From an uncultured Rhodospirillales bacterium (GTDB lineage Bacteria > Pseudomonadota > Alphaproteobacteria > Kiloniellales > Kiloniellaceae), in the NCBI GenBank assembly GCA_913060675.1, contig CAJXUS010000029.1:1-53150 (forward strand): DNA of 53,150 bases, written 5' to 3'. The notes below the pieces were generated by a model. The model saw nothing but the letters and a program-made list of their open reading frames with translations, did not search any database and had not been told where the DNA came from. Below, one piece after another: positions 26,815 to 34,280 of the stretch (its first letter is position 1; the number at the start of each line of letters is the position of its first letter). Made by a program: the position numbers and the translations under genes.

Positions 26815-26915
26815 TAACGACCATACTCGCCAATCGTATATCCTATTAGCGACCAAACATGCAATATATATATCCAAATAGCGACTTACCTATGATAAAT
26901 ATCCTTATAGCGACC
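26806..26915. repeat. Array of four imperfect direct repeats, about 32-bp period
   Basis: Four 17-bp units begin at 26806, 26838, 26870 and 26899: ACATCCTGATAACGACC, ATATCCTATTAGCGACC, ATATCCAAATAGCGACT, ATATCCTTATAGCGACC. Steps are 32, 32 and 29 bp, about three helical turns, so the units would face the same side of DNA. A possible degenerate fifth copy follows near 26932. The array lies in the 5' region of the aminotransferase operon and behind the LysR gene, where it could be a cooperative protein-binding array. Confidence 0.7.
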
Positions 26916-27026
26916 ACATTCACGAGAAACCATAATTCCTATTCTAGTGGAGGATCGATACGCTCAAGCCCAGAGAAGAGTTTTCACAAAGTCAAGAACG
27001 GCCATCTAACCAGACTTACCCTTGCT

Positions 27027-27947
27027 TTAATAATTCCCCTCAAGCATGGGGCGTTTTAGGGAAATCGCCTGGACGAGGAAATCCATGCAGGCCCGAATAC
27101 GACCGACATTACGTAAATCGGGATGGGTTAATATCCAGAGTTCGTTATCAAAGTCATCCAAAGGAGATTTCAAAGCGAGCAAACTTGAATCTATCGCCGC
27201 CATAAAACAGGGTAAAACAGCGACCCCACCACCATTTCGAACTGCATCTGCCACCGCCAATAAGCTATTATGACGCGTGCGTACACGGGGGTATAGCTGA
27301 TGATGCTGGAGCCATTTGTATATGTGTAAATGCGCCAAGCTCTCGTCAGGGCCAATCCAGGTCAGCTTTTTTAGGAGTTCAAAATCTTTAAGGCTTCCTG
27401 TCTCGTCGAGAAGGTAACGATGATCCTTTACGGTTCCATAAATACCAACATTAAGATCAGATATTTTGCGACCGACCATATTATCAGGTGAGTTTTTACT
27501 TGGCCTGATAGCAATTTCCGCATCCCTTCGATTGAGATTTACCAACTCATTTGAGCAATTTATTTCCAACTCGATATCGGGGTAACACTTTTGAAGATCG
27601 GCAAATATGGGGGATAAAAAGTTGATCAACAGCGTGTCTGTTGTGGTTATACGCACCAATCCGCGGGGTTGAAGTTCCTGCCCTAAGAGTTGGCGCTCCA
27701 AAACAACGAGGTCGCGATCAAACTTTTCTGCCAATCCAACCATAGCTTCGCCAGCAGGTGTCGGGCTATAACCATCGCGGTTTCTCTCGAACAGTTTAAC
27801 CTCAAGCTTTGCCTCAATCTGGTTTACATGTCGAAAAACGGTGGGGTGGCTAATACCCAATTGCCGCGCCGCAGCAGAAAGTGAGCCCGTTTTAGCAACT
27901 GCTAAGACGGTTCTGAGATCGCGCCAATACTCACCCTGTACATTCAT
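27027..27947 (-). CDS. LysR family transcriptional regulator
   Basis: A 306-residue LysR-type regulator. The HTH reads LRTVLAVAKTGSLSAAARQL, then GISHPTVFRHVNQIEAKLEV, with the FERNRDGYSPTPAGEAM wing. The effector-binding half follows and includes VRNGGGVAVLPCFMA. The N-terminal DYWRDLRTV-like lead (GEYWRDLRTV) is typical of the subgroup that often stands beside glutathione-transferase genes. It is divergent from the GST gene (89-bp gap) and probably controls it. Its 3' end faces the aminotransferase operon. Confidence 0.9.
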   Translation of the reverse strand: MNVQGEYWRDLRTVLAVAKTGSLSAAARQLGISHPTVFRHVNQIEAKLEVKLFERNRDGYSPTPAGEAMVGLAEKFDRDLVVLERQLLGQELQPRGLVRITTTDTLLINFLSPIFADLQKCYPDIELEINCSNELVNLNRRDAEIAIRPSKNSPDNMVGRKISDLNVGIYGTVKDHRYLLDETGSLKDFELLKKLTWIGPDESLAHLHIYKWLQHHQLYPRVRTRHNSLLAVADAVRNGGGVAVLPCFMAAIDSSLLALKSPLDDFDNELWILTHPDLRNVGRIRACMDFLVQAISLKRPMLEGNY

Positions 27948-28036
27948 GGAAAATTTCTTTTCATTTTTTTAGAATTGATACGCATAGATGTACAGATTAA
28001 ATCATAGCCTACAGCAACACAAGCGGGTGACCTACG

Positions 28037-28792
28037 ATGACAGATGAACTTTCAAACTCAAAACAGACAACATTACACACCCAGAAATCTACGCCAAAAC
28101 CCTCCCAAAAATATTCTGGGGATTCAGAACTGGAACTCGTGAGTTTCAACCTTTGCCCATACGTTCAGCGCGCGGTCATCGTTCTGGAAGAAAAGGGTAT
28201 TCCCCATAAACGCAAATATATCGACCTTTCAGACAAACCTGATTGGTTTAAGAAGATTTCTCCCTTGGGAAAAGTACCTCTGTTAAAATCAAAACAGGGC
28301 GTTTTGTTTGAATCCTCCGTCATAAGCGAATATCTCGACGAAATCACCGAGAGTTCAATCCACCCTGAAAATAGTTTCGAAAAAGCTCGTCACAGATCAT
28401 GGATTGAATTCGGATCAACCATCCTTGCTGGCATTGCCGGGTTCTATAGTGCAAAGGATCTCGTAAGTTTTAATGAGAAGCGCGACATCCTGGTGGGAAA
28501 ATTCCAACAACTCGAACACCAGCTGGGCGAAACCAAATTCTTCGCCTCAGATACTTTTCAGCTTATTGATGCGGTTTACGGGCCAATCTTTAGATATTTT
28601 GATATCTTTGAAAACGTCATTGACTTTGATTTCTTTAAAACCACACCAACCGTTTCAAACTATCGGAAAAATCTTATGACACGCCCTTCTGTCGCCGGGG
28701 CCGTTCCAAAGGACTATCATGAACGACTAATCCAGTTTCTCATCAACAAACAGTCCTACTTATCCAGTCTGCTGCTCAAACAAGCTGCTTGA
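28037..28792 (+). CDS. Glutathione S-transferase family protein
   Basis: A 251-residue cytosolic protein with an N-terminal thioredoxin-like domain beginning after about 35 unusual polar residues: LELVSFNLCPYVQRAVIVLE, then GKVPLL and ESSVISEYLDE. The CPYVQR motif with its cysteine places it nearer to omega/zeta-like classes than to Tyr-type ones. The all-helical C-domain follows. The polar N-terminal stretch (KQTTLHTQKSTPKPSQK) is an unusual extension. LysR control from the divergent neighbour is likely. Substrate unknown. Confidence 0.87.
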   Translation: MTDELSNSKQTTLHTQKSTPKPSQKYSGDSELELVSFNLCPYVQRAVIVLEEKGIPHKRKYIDLSDKPDWFKKISPLGKVPLLKSKQGVLFESSVISEYLDEITESSIHPENSFEKARHRSWIEFGSTILAGIAGFYSAKDLVSFNEKRDILVGKFQQLEHQLGETKFFASDTFQLIDAVYGPIFRYFDIFENVIDFDFFKTTPTVSNYRKNLMTRPSVAGAVPKDYHERLIQFLINKQSYLSSLLLKQAA

Positions 28793-28807
28793 TTGCGTTA
28801 TTCTTTG

Positions 28808-28858
28808 TTCGCAACAATAAGTGAGTTCCCCGTCTCAGTTACCCCTTATTGTTGCGAA
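28808..28858. repeat. Perfect 14-bp inverted repeat downstream of GST gene
   Basis: TTCGCAACAATAAG (28808-28821) is perfectly mirrored by CTTATTGTTGCGAA (28845-28858) with 23 bases between, and the loop can form a small inner TGAG/CTCA stem. It starts 16 bases after the GST stop. There is no T-run after it, so an intrinsic terminator is not clear; it may be an RNA-stabilising hairpin or a protein site. Confidence 0.6.
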
Positions 28859-29085
28859 TTGGATTATGAAACGTAAAACCCAGGTTGAATCATCCAGACA
28901 TTGCCAACTGTCAAAGAGTACAAGTGCGCCTTGCCCCTTATAATCTGCGCCTGTACCGAATAGTCACAGCATCATAAAATTGCCGTTATCTGGTTTACTC
29001 CCCCCCGGCCTTCCTATAAGAACGACCTATCGGGTATGTCGGGCGCCAATATCAGAGGTGCCAAGTTATTTGTTAGGGGATAAAC

Positions 29086-30111
29086 GTGGCCATTGCTGCG
29101 GATGTAAAAGCTGATCAAAAAGAAGCCGTGTCTCAAAATGGCATGGAGGTTCTTATGGATCTCGTTTCTGATGATCTCAAGGCCGTAAATGTCTTGATTA
29201 TGAAGCACATGCAATCAAATGTCGTGCTGATCCCTCAGCTCGCTGGTCATCTTATTGCCGCTGGCGGCAAGCGTCTGCGCCCCCTTCTGACACTCGCATC
29301 CTCCAGGCTTTGCGGTTACCAAGGTGATCGACACTTTGGCCTTGCTGCTTGTATAGAGTTCATCCACACCGCAACACTTCTCCACGATGATGTGGTTGAT
29401 GAAAGTGATCTTCGCCGTGGACGTGATACCGCAAACGCAATTTTTGGCAACAAGCCTAGCGTTTTAGTTGGCGATTTCCTATTCAGTCGTGCCTTTCAGC
29501 TTATGTCTCGCGACAGCTCACTAGAAGTTATCCGCATCCTTTCCGATGCTTCTGCGATTATTGCCGAAGGTGAAGTCCAGCAATTGATGACGTCCAACGA
29601 TCTGGAAACAGACCGCGATGCCTACCTTGAAGTGATCAGCGGCAAAACCGCTATCCTTTTCGCAGCCTCCTGTCGCCTTGGTGCTGTCGTTGCAGAACGC
29701 CCGAAAGAAGAAGAAGAAGCCCTGGAGAATTACGGCCAATTCCTTGGCATCGCTTTCCAGCTTGTTGATGACATTCTAGACTATTCAGCAAAACAGGCCG
29801 CGTTAGGTAAAACCGTTGGAGATGATTTCCGCGAAGGAAAAATGACCCTCCCCATTATCTTAGCTTTCGAGCGAGCCAGTGACGAAGAAAAAATCTTCTG
29901 GACACGTGTGATTGAAAAGCTGGATCAAACCGACGATGATCTCGACACGGCCCTTGATCTTCTGACAAAACACAATGCACTGGAAGACAGCATGGCGACC
30001 GCAAGAGAGTACGTGCAAAAAGCGATAGCCGCCTTGGATATCTTTCCAGATAGTGTTGAAAAAAGAGCTTTAATTGGTGCCGTGGAATTCTCTATCGAAC
30101 GCGAATTCTAG
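29086..30111 (+). CDS. ispB: Octaprenyl/polyprenyl diphosphate synthase
   Basis: Builds the long isoprenoid side chain of ubiquinone by successive condensation of isopentenyl diphosphate on an allylic primer. It is 341 residues. The first aspartate-rich motif LLHDDVVDESDLRRG (DDVVD at 101-105) and the second LVDDILDYS (DDILD at 228-232) are intact, with GGKRLRP early. GTG 29086 is chosen: AGGGGA lies five bases upstream. The chain length is inferred from family. Confidence 0.93.
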   Translation: MAIAADVKADQKEAVSQNGMEVLMDLVSDDLKAVNVLIMKHMQSNVVLIPQLAGHLIAAGGKRLRPLLTLASSRLCGYQGDRHFGLAACIEFIHTATLLHDDVVDESDLRRGRDTANAIFGNKPSVLVGDFLFSRAFQLMSRDSSLEVIRILSDASAIIAEGEVQQLMTSNDLETDRDAYLEVISGKTAILFAASCRLGAVVAERPKEEEEALENYGQFLGIAFQLVDDILDYSAKQAALGKTVGDDFREGKMTLPIILAFERASDEEKIFWTRVIEKLDQTDDDLDTALDLLTKHNALEDSMATAREYVQKAIAALDIFPDSVEKRALIGAVEFSIEREF

Positions 30112-30312
30112 AAACCCTCATCTCTCGACCGACCAGTCACTCAATTGAATTAACAATGGTTGTCTTTTTAAAAACACCCCTATAGGCTGAATGTACGCGG
30201 GCGCTATACCTATTCTATTGCCGTTTCCATTACCGCTTCCATTACTGTGCCGTCCCAACAAAATCTGAGTAGAGTAAGCCTAACTTGTAACAGCAATCTA
30301 AAGGTATTTACG

Positions 30313-30930
30313 ATGAGTATCGAGTTCTTCCTCACCTCTATTGTTATTATTCTGGTTCCAGGCACCGGGGCCATTTACACGATAGCAACGGGGCTTAGTT
30401 CAGGAAGAGCTGCGTGCATTGCCGCCGCCTTTGGCTGTACTTTAAGTATATTACCTCATGTACTCGCCGCCGCTTTTGGGCTGGCTGCAGTTCTTCATAC
30501 CAGCGCGCTTTTGTTCCAGGCAATCAAGTTCTGTGGCGTCGCCTATTTGCTTTACTTGGCATACCAAACGCTAAAGGACACCGGACCTGTTAAGATGGAG
30601 GTTGGGAAAAAGTTACCGACTGGAAAACTGAAAATCATCACCAACGGCGTATTGATAAATGTATTGAACCCGAAATTATCAATTTTCTTTCTCGCTTTCT
30701 TACCTCAGTTCATCAGTACAAACACCACATCCCTTATTGCAGATACCTTAGTTCTGGGTGCCATCTTTATGGCAATGACATTTATTATTTTTGTCATTTA
30801 CGGCCTCTTCGCAGCAATGATTGGTCAAATAGCTCTTAGAAGCGAAAGGTTTATGCGCTGGTTCAGAAGGACAACAGCGCTGGCCTTTGCAAGTTTTGGC
30901 GTAAAGCTGGCCATAAGTGAAGCGCCATAA
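30313..30930 (+). CDS. LysE family amino-acid exporter
   Basis: Inner-membrane translocator of 205 residues with about six helices. The N-terminal FFLTSIVIILVPGTGAIYTI and LSSGRAACIAAAFG are the LysE/RhtB signature; IKFCGVAYLLYLAYQTLKD follows. Such proteins export lysine, threonine, homoserine or related compounds. ATG 30313 is chosen with AAAGGT seven bases upstream; the longer frame from 30247 lacks a good site. Substrate not visible. Confidence 0.88.
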   Translation: MSIEFFLTSIVIILVPGTGAIYTIATGLSSGRAACIAAAFGCTLSILPHVLAAAFGLAAVLHTSALLFQAIKFCGVAYLLYLAYQTLKDTGPVKMEVGKKLPTGKLKIITNGVLINVLNPKLSIFFLAFLPQFISTNTTSLIADTLVLGAIFMAMTFIIFVIYGLFAAMIGQIALRSERFMRWFRRTTALAFASFGVKLAISEAP

Positions 30931-30943
30931 GTTATCGGGACAA

Positions 30944-30967
30944 GTTAACTGGTTAATGTCAGTTAAC
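30944..30967. repeat. Inverted repeat after LysE gene
   Basis: GTTAACTG and CAGTTAAC are perfect 8-bp arms around an 8-base loop, 13 bases after the LysE stop. No T-run follows. It may be a hairpin ending the transcript or a site for the next gene at 31024. Confidence 0.35.
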
Positions 30968-31023
30968 ACTCTGTCAACGCTGTTGCTTTATTCTACGACC
31001 AGAGGGAGTACAGCTGCGTTCAA

Positions 31024-31728
31024 ATGAAAAAATTCAAGACGACACAAGCCATTAACCGCTTAAGTATAATACTTGCCATCGTAGTACCACTGGTATTTAT
31101 CGGCGTTATTATATTGAAAAACCAGCAGATTCCTGCCGGATTTGAAATCATCAAATTTGGCGGCATCATGCTTGCTATTGCTATTTTGGTCTGGTTGTCC
31201 GTTCGCATTACTGCCCTTCTCGCCAATATTCTGATCGATTGGCTGGATAAATTACTGGCCAGGGACCAACAGAAAAAAGGTCCCCAAAAAGAAAATAATA
31301 ACAGCGAGAACAATCGTTTTCAGCCCAAGATTATTGACGCCGAAATCGTCGAAGAAGAAATATCCGATGGTGTTTGGCAAAAAGGTAATAGCGCAGAAGG
31401 TAATAGCACAAAAGGAACTGGCAAAGTAGAACCTGACTGGGCCAAAGCCACTTCAGACCCACACTTAGCGCTCTCAACACCTTCTTCGCAACAACAACCC
31501 AAGCTAAAACGCAAAAGAAGAATTGCCCCCCCCTCTCGCCTTAGCAAGACCATTATGGTTGTCCTTGCCTTTGCCATACTATTTGTACTGATCAGCAACC
31601 TGATGTCAGACGTATGGTTAACCCTACTTGCCCCTATTCCTGGTCTTTGGGCAATAATCAGCCTTTGGCGGATCTGGGATCCTAAAAACAATCCATCAAA
31701 CACGCCACAAGAAGAAAATCATTCTTAA
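31024..31728 (+). CDS. Hypothetical membrane protein with repetitive linker
   Basis: A 234-residue protein not recognised as a named family. Two hydrophobic helices near the N-terminus (about 14-32 and 45-70) and two near the C-terminus (about 178-198 and 200-220) flank a polar cytoplasmic-type loop that is rich in Asn, Lys, Ser and includes short KGNSAEG and GNSTKG repeats. The C-terminal helices sit beside RIAPPSRLSKTIM. It may be a cell-envelope scaffold; there is no functional clue. The start has a weak ribosome-binding site (GAGGGAG 14 bases upstream). Confidence 0.65.
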   Translation: MKKFKTTQAINRLSIILAIVVPLVFIGVIILKNQQIPAGFEIIKFGGIMLAIAILVWLSVRITALLANILIDWLDKLLARDQQKKGPQKENNNSENNRFQPKIIDAEIVEEEISDGVWQKGNSAEGNSTKGTGKVEPDWAKATSDPHLALSTPSSQQQPKLKRKRRIAPPSRLSKTIMVVLAFAILFVLISNLMSDVWLTLLAPIPGLWAIISLWRIWDPKNNPSNTPQEENHS

Positions 31729-31842
31729 AAATTGTCATAAAACAAAGATTAGCTTTCCTATCCATGCAAATATAACCCACAGCACCTAGCTTATTCATCC
31801 TGCTGAGCTCAGTGTTACTGGAAGATTATTGGATATATTGTC

Positions 31843-33099
31843 TTGTTAAAGACTAATGATAAAGCCAGCCCAGCCATTAATGGCGAGCGCTCCAAATTAA
31901 GACGGCGCTTAACACTGCCCCTTCTCATCTTGTATGGGTTAGGTGTAACGATTGGGGCAGGAATTTATGTTCTCGTCGGAGCAACCGCTTCTAAAGCAGG
32001 AATATACGCGCCAATTTCATTTCTTATTGCAGCAAGTGTTGTAGCATTCACAGGATTTTCATACGCAGAGTTAGGGACACGTTATCCAGTAAGTGCTGGA
32101 GAAGCGGCTTATGTCAGCAAAGGGTTTAATTCCAAATACTTACCACTAATAACTGGGTTATTTGTCATTGTATCAGGGGTTATCTCTTCTGCTACAGTTG
32201 CAATAGGTGCCGCTGGATATCTACAAACTTTGGTCCCTATTTCTACTGATTATCTTACCTCTTTAATCGTCATCATAATCGGCATTATCGCCATATGGGG
32301 AATTCTTGAATCCGTTATTCTCGCCGCAATTTTTACTGTGCTCGAAATAGGTGGATTGAGCTTGGTAATATGGATTGGTGCAACATCAAATCCAGATCTG
32401 GTCAATAAAATTCCGTCCCTTCTCCCTCCATTTGAACTTGCGGTTTGGAGCGGCATTCTTTCCGCAGGTCTATTGGCTTTTTTCGCTTTCATTGGCTTCG
32501 AAGATATCGCTAACGTAGCAGAGGAAGTAAAAAATCCACGAAGAACACTCCCTCTTGGTATAATTATTACCCTCGTTATTGCCACGATCATATATTTTGT
32601 CGTGGTATCAATCGTGGTCCTGACGATACCTATAGATACTTTAACTCATTCAGACGCACCACTCACTTTGATTTTTGTGAATGCTAGCCAGAATACACGC
32701 AATATCTTTAATGTAGTCGCAATCATTGCCACTATAAATGGAGCCTTAATTCAGGTGATAATGGCATCACGGGTTCTTTATGGATTGGCCTCACAAAATA
32801 GCCTCCCAGAGTTTTTATCCTATGTTCACCCCATAACCAGAACACCAATTATTGCCACTTTTGTTGTTATTTTCTTAATTATTATACTCGCACTTTTTTT
32901 TCCTATAGCTGAGTTGGCTGAAGCCACTTCACAAGTAGTACTTGTGGTTTTTGCTTTAGTGAACATGGCTTTAATCTTAATCAAGCGACAAGAAAAACCA
33001 TCCTTATCACCCTCGTATTTTCAAGTACCTGGATGGGTACCTTTCTTGGGTTTTATTTCAAGTAGCTTGTTATTTCTAGCTAGTTTTATCTCGGCTTAG
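31843..33099 (+). CDS. APC family amino-acid permease
   Basis: Inner-membrane amino-acid/polyamine transporter of 418 residues with about 11-12 helices. Recognisable parts are LLILYGLGVTIGAGIYVLVG, FTGFSYAELGTRYPVSAG, AFIGFEDIANVAEEVKNP and the RVLYGLASQNSLPEFLSYV loop. The TTG start at 31843 has a weak site. The gene and its flanks (31.7-33.3 kb) look AT-richer than neighbours, with many ATT/ATA and TTA codons, which may mark recent acquisition. A strong hairpin follows at 33144-33187. Substrate unknown. Confidence 0.88.
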   Translation: MLKTNDKASPAINGERSKLRRRLTLPLLILYGLGVTIGAGIYVLVGATASKAGIYAPISFLIAASVVAFTGFSYAELGTRYPVSAGEAAYVSKGFNSKYLPLITGLFVIVSGVISSATVAIGAAGYLQTLVPISTDYLTSLIVIIIGIIAIWGILESVILAAIFTVLEIGGLSLVIWIGATSNPDLVNKIPSLLPPFELAVWSGILSAGLLAFFAFIGFEDIANVAEEVKNPRRTLPLGIIITLVIATIIYFVVVSIVVLTIPIDTLTHSDAPLTLIFVNASQNTRNIFNVVAIIATINGALIQVIMASRVLYGLASQNSLPEFLSYVHPITRTPIIATFVVIFLIIILALFFPIAELAEATSQVVLVVFALVNMALILIKRQEKPSLSPSYFQVPGWVPFLGFISSSLLFLASFISA

Positions 33100-33143
33100 C
33101 TACGCCAAAATACAAACGCTCTATTTTCGAACTACCTATCTTA

Positions 33144-33187
33144 AAAATCTATTTCATTAGATTTTCTAATCTAATGGAATAGATTTT
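33144..33187. terminator. Long stem-loop after APC permease
   Basis: Arms of 20 bp (33144-33163 and 33168-33187) with one mismatch and a four-base loop (ttct) begin 45 bases after the permease stop. The arms start AAAA and end TTTT, so either strand gives a stem plus U-run. Its length is unusual for an intrinsic terminator and it could also be a palindromic insertion. Confidence 0.6.
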
Positions 33188-33275
33188 ATCGTCTTGCCTG
33201 ATATAACAATCAAGCTACATTCCGTGAATAATAATTACCCAAATATCAGACTAAAACACCGAATAGAATAATGTA

Positions 33276-34169
33276 ATGTATCTTGTTGAGATTGCAGCCC
33301 TTTCAGCGGCGACCTGCTGGGCCATAGGTAGTATAGTATCTGTCATGCCTGTTGAGCGTCTTGGAACCATAGGGTTCAACAGAGTTCGCATGCTTATCGT
33401 CTTTGCCATGCTTGGCAGTTACGTCAGTATATTTGGCGGCTGGGAAACCATCCGTCAGGATCAGATCGCTGAAATTCTGTTATCCGGTCTGATCGGAATA
33501 TTGCTTGGTGATACCGCCCTGTTCGCAACCATGAACCGTCTGGGACCACGACGCACAGCGATATTATTCTCAACAAATGCCCCCATGAGCACATTGCTTG
33601 GTTGGATATTTTTAGGGGAAGCCCTCTCCCCTACTGCCTTAGTCGGCACCTTATTTGTCATCGCCGGTGTAATTTTAGCTATTGTGTACGGTAAACGGCG
33701 CGATCAAATGCATAAATGGGAAGAGGTAAAAGGCCCTCTTATCATTGGCGTCGGCATTGGATTACTTGCAGCCCTGGGCCAATCCGTTGGCTCTCTTATT
33801 GCTAAACCCATCATGGTATCGGGCGCGGATCCTTTTGCAGTATCGGCAATGCGTGTTGGCATCACAGCTCTCGGCCTGGTTATTTTAAGCTCCGCCCCAG
33901 TTCAAGCCTTTAAACTTAGAAACAAGCTCAATACAACAATCGTCACTCACATATTGATTTCAGGTTTTCTCGGAATGTGTGTCGGGATGACCTTAATCCT
34001 CTATGCCTTGGCCAAAGGTGATGTTGGTATCGTGGCGACCCTGTCAGCCACCACCCCTGTCATCATGTTGCCATTCATGTGGATGCGTACAAAAGAACGC
34101 CCAGCAATCGGTGCCTGGATTGGAGCCCTAATCGTTGTAGTTGGTACTGGTTTGATCTTCCTGGGATAA
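33276..34169 (+). CDS. EamA/DMT family transporter
   Basis: Inner-membrane drug/metabolite transporter of 297 residues with ten helices in two EamA repeats. Visible: AALSAATCWAIGSIV, LLGWIFLGEALSPTALVG, and the second repeat AKGDVGIVATLSATTPVIML. Distinct from the other EamA protein at 11430 in sequence. Substrate unknown. ATG 33276 is used; an ATG-rich stretch precedes it but there is no strong ribosome-binding site. Confidence 0.86.
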   Translation: MYLVEIAALSAATCWAIGSIVSVMPVERLGTIGFNRVRMLIVFAMLGSYVSIFGGWETIRQDQIAEILLSGLIGILLGDTALFATMNRLGPRRTAILFSTNAPMSTLLGWIFLGEALSPTALVGTLFVIAGVILAIVYGKRRDQMHKWEEVKGPLIIGVGIGLLAALGQSVGSLIAKPIMVSGADPFAVSAMRVGITALGLVILSSAPVQAFKLRNKLNTTIVTHILISGFLGMCVGMTLILYALAKGDVGIVATLSATTPVIMLPFMWMRTKERPAIGAWIGALIVVVGTGLIFLG

Positions 34170-34210
34170 CTAAAATAAGCTCAGAGTTGATTTAAGAGAG
34201 AGCAATTTGG

Positions 34211-34239
34211 GGCAAAAAGATATTTTTAATCTTTTTGCC
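34211..34239. repeat. Inverted repeat upstream of chemoreceptor gene
   Basis: GGCAAAAAGAT (34211-34221) is perfectly mirrored by ATCTTTTTGCC (34229-34239) around a seven-base A/T loop, 42 bases after the EamA stop and 41 bases before the chemoreceptor start. No strong T-run follows, so it may be a terminator variant or an operator. Confidence 0.5.
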
Positions 34240-34280
34240 ATAGTCTCGTAATCCTGGCGTTAAATGAACCGGGAAGAATA

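Noticed and set aside
26806..26915. CRISPR array
   Set aside because: Repeats are 17 bp and imperfect, gaps are 12-15 bp and no cas genes are present.
28860..29085. RNA gene upstream of ispB
   Set aside because: The stretch has a TATAAT-like hexamer at 28939-28944 but no tRNA-like cloverleaf or convincing -35 at the right distance.
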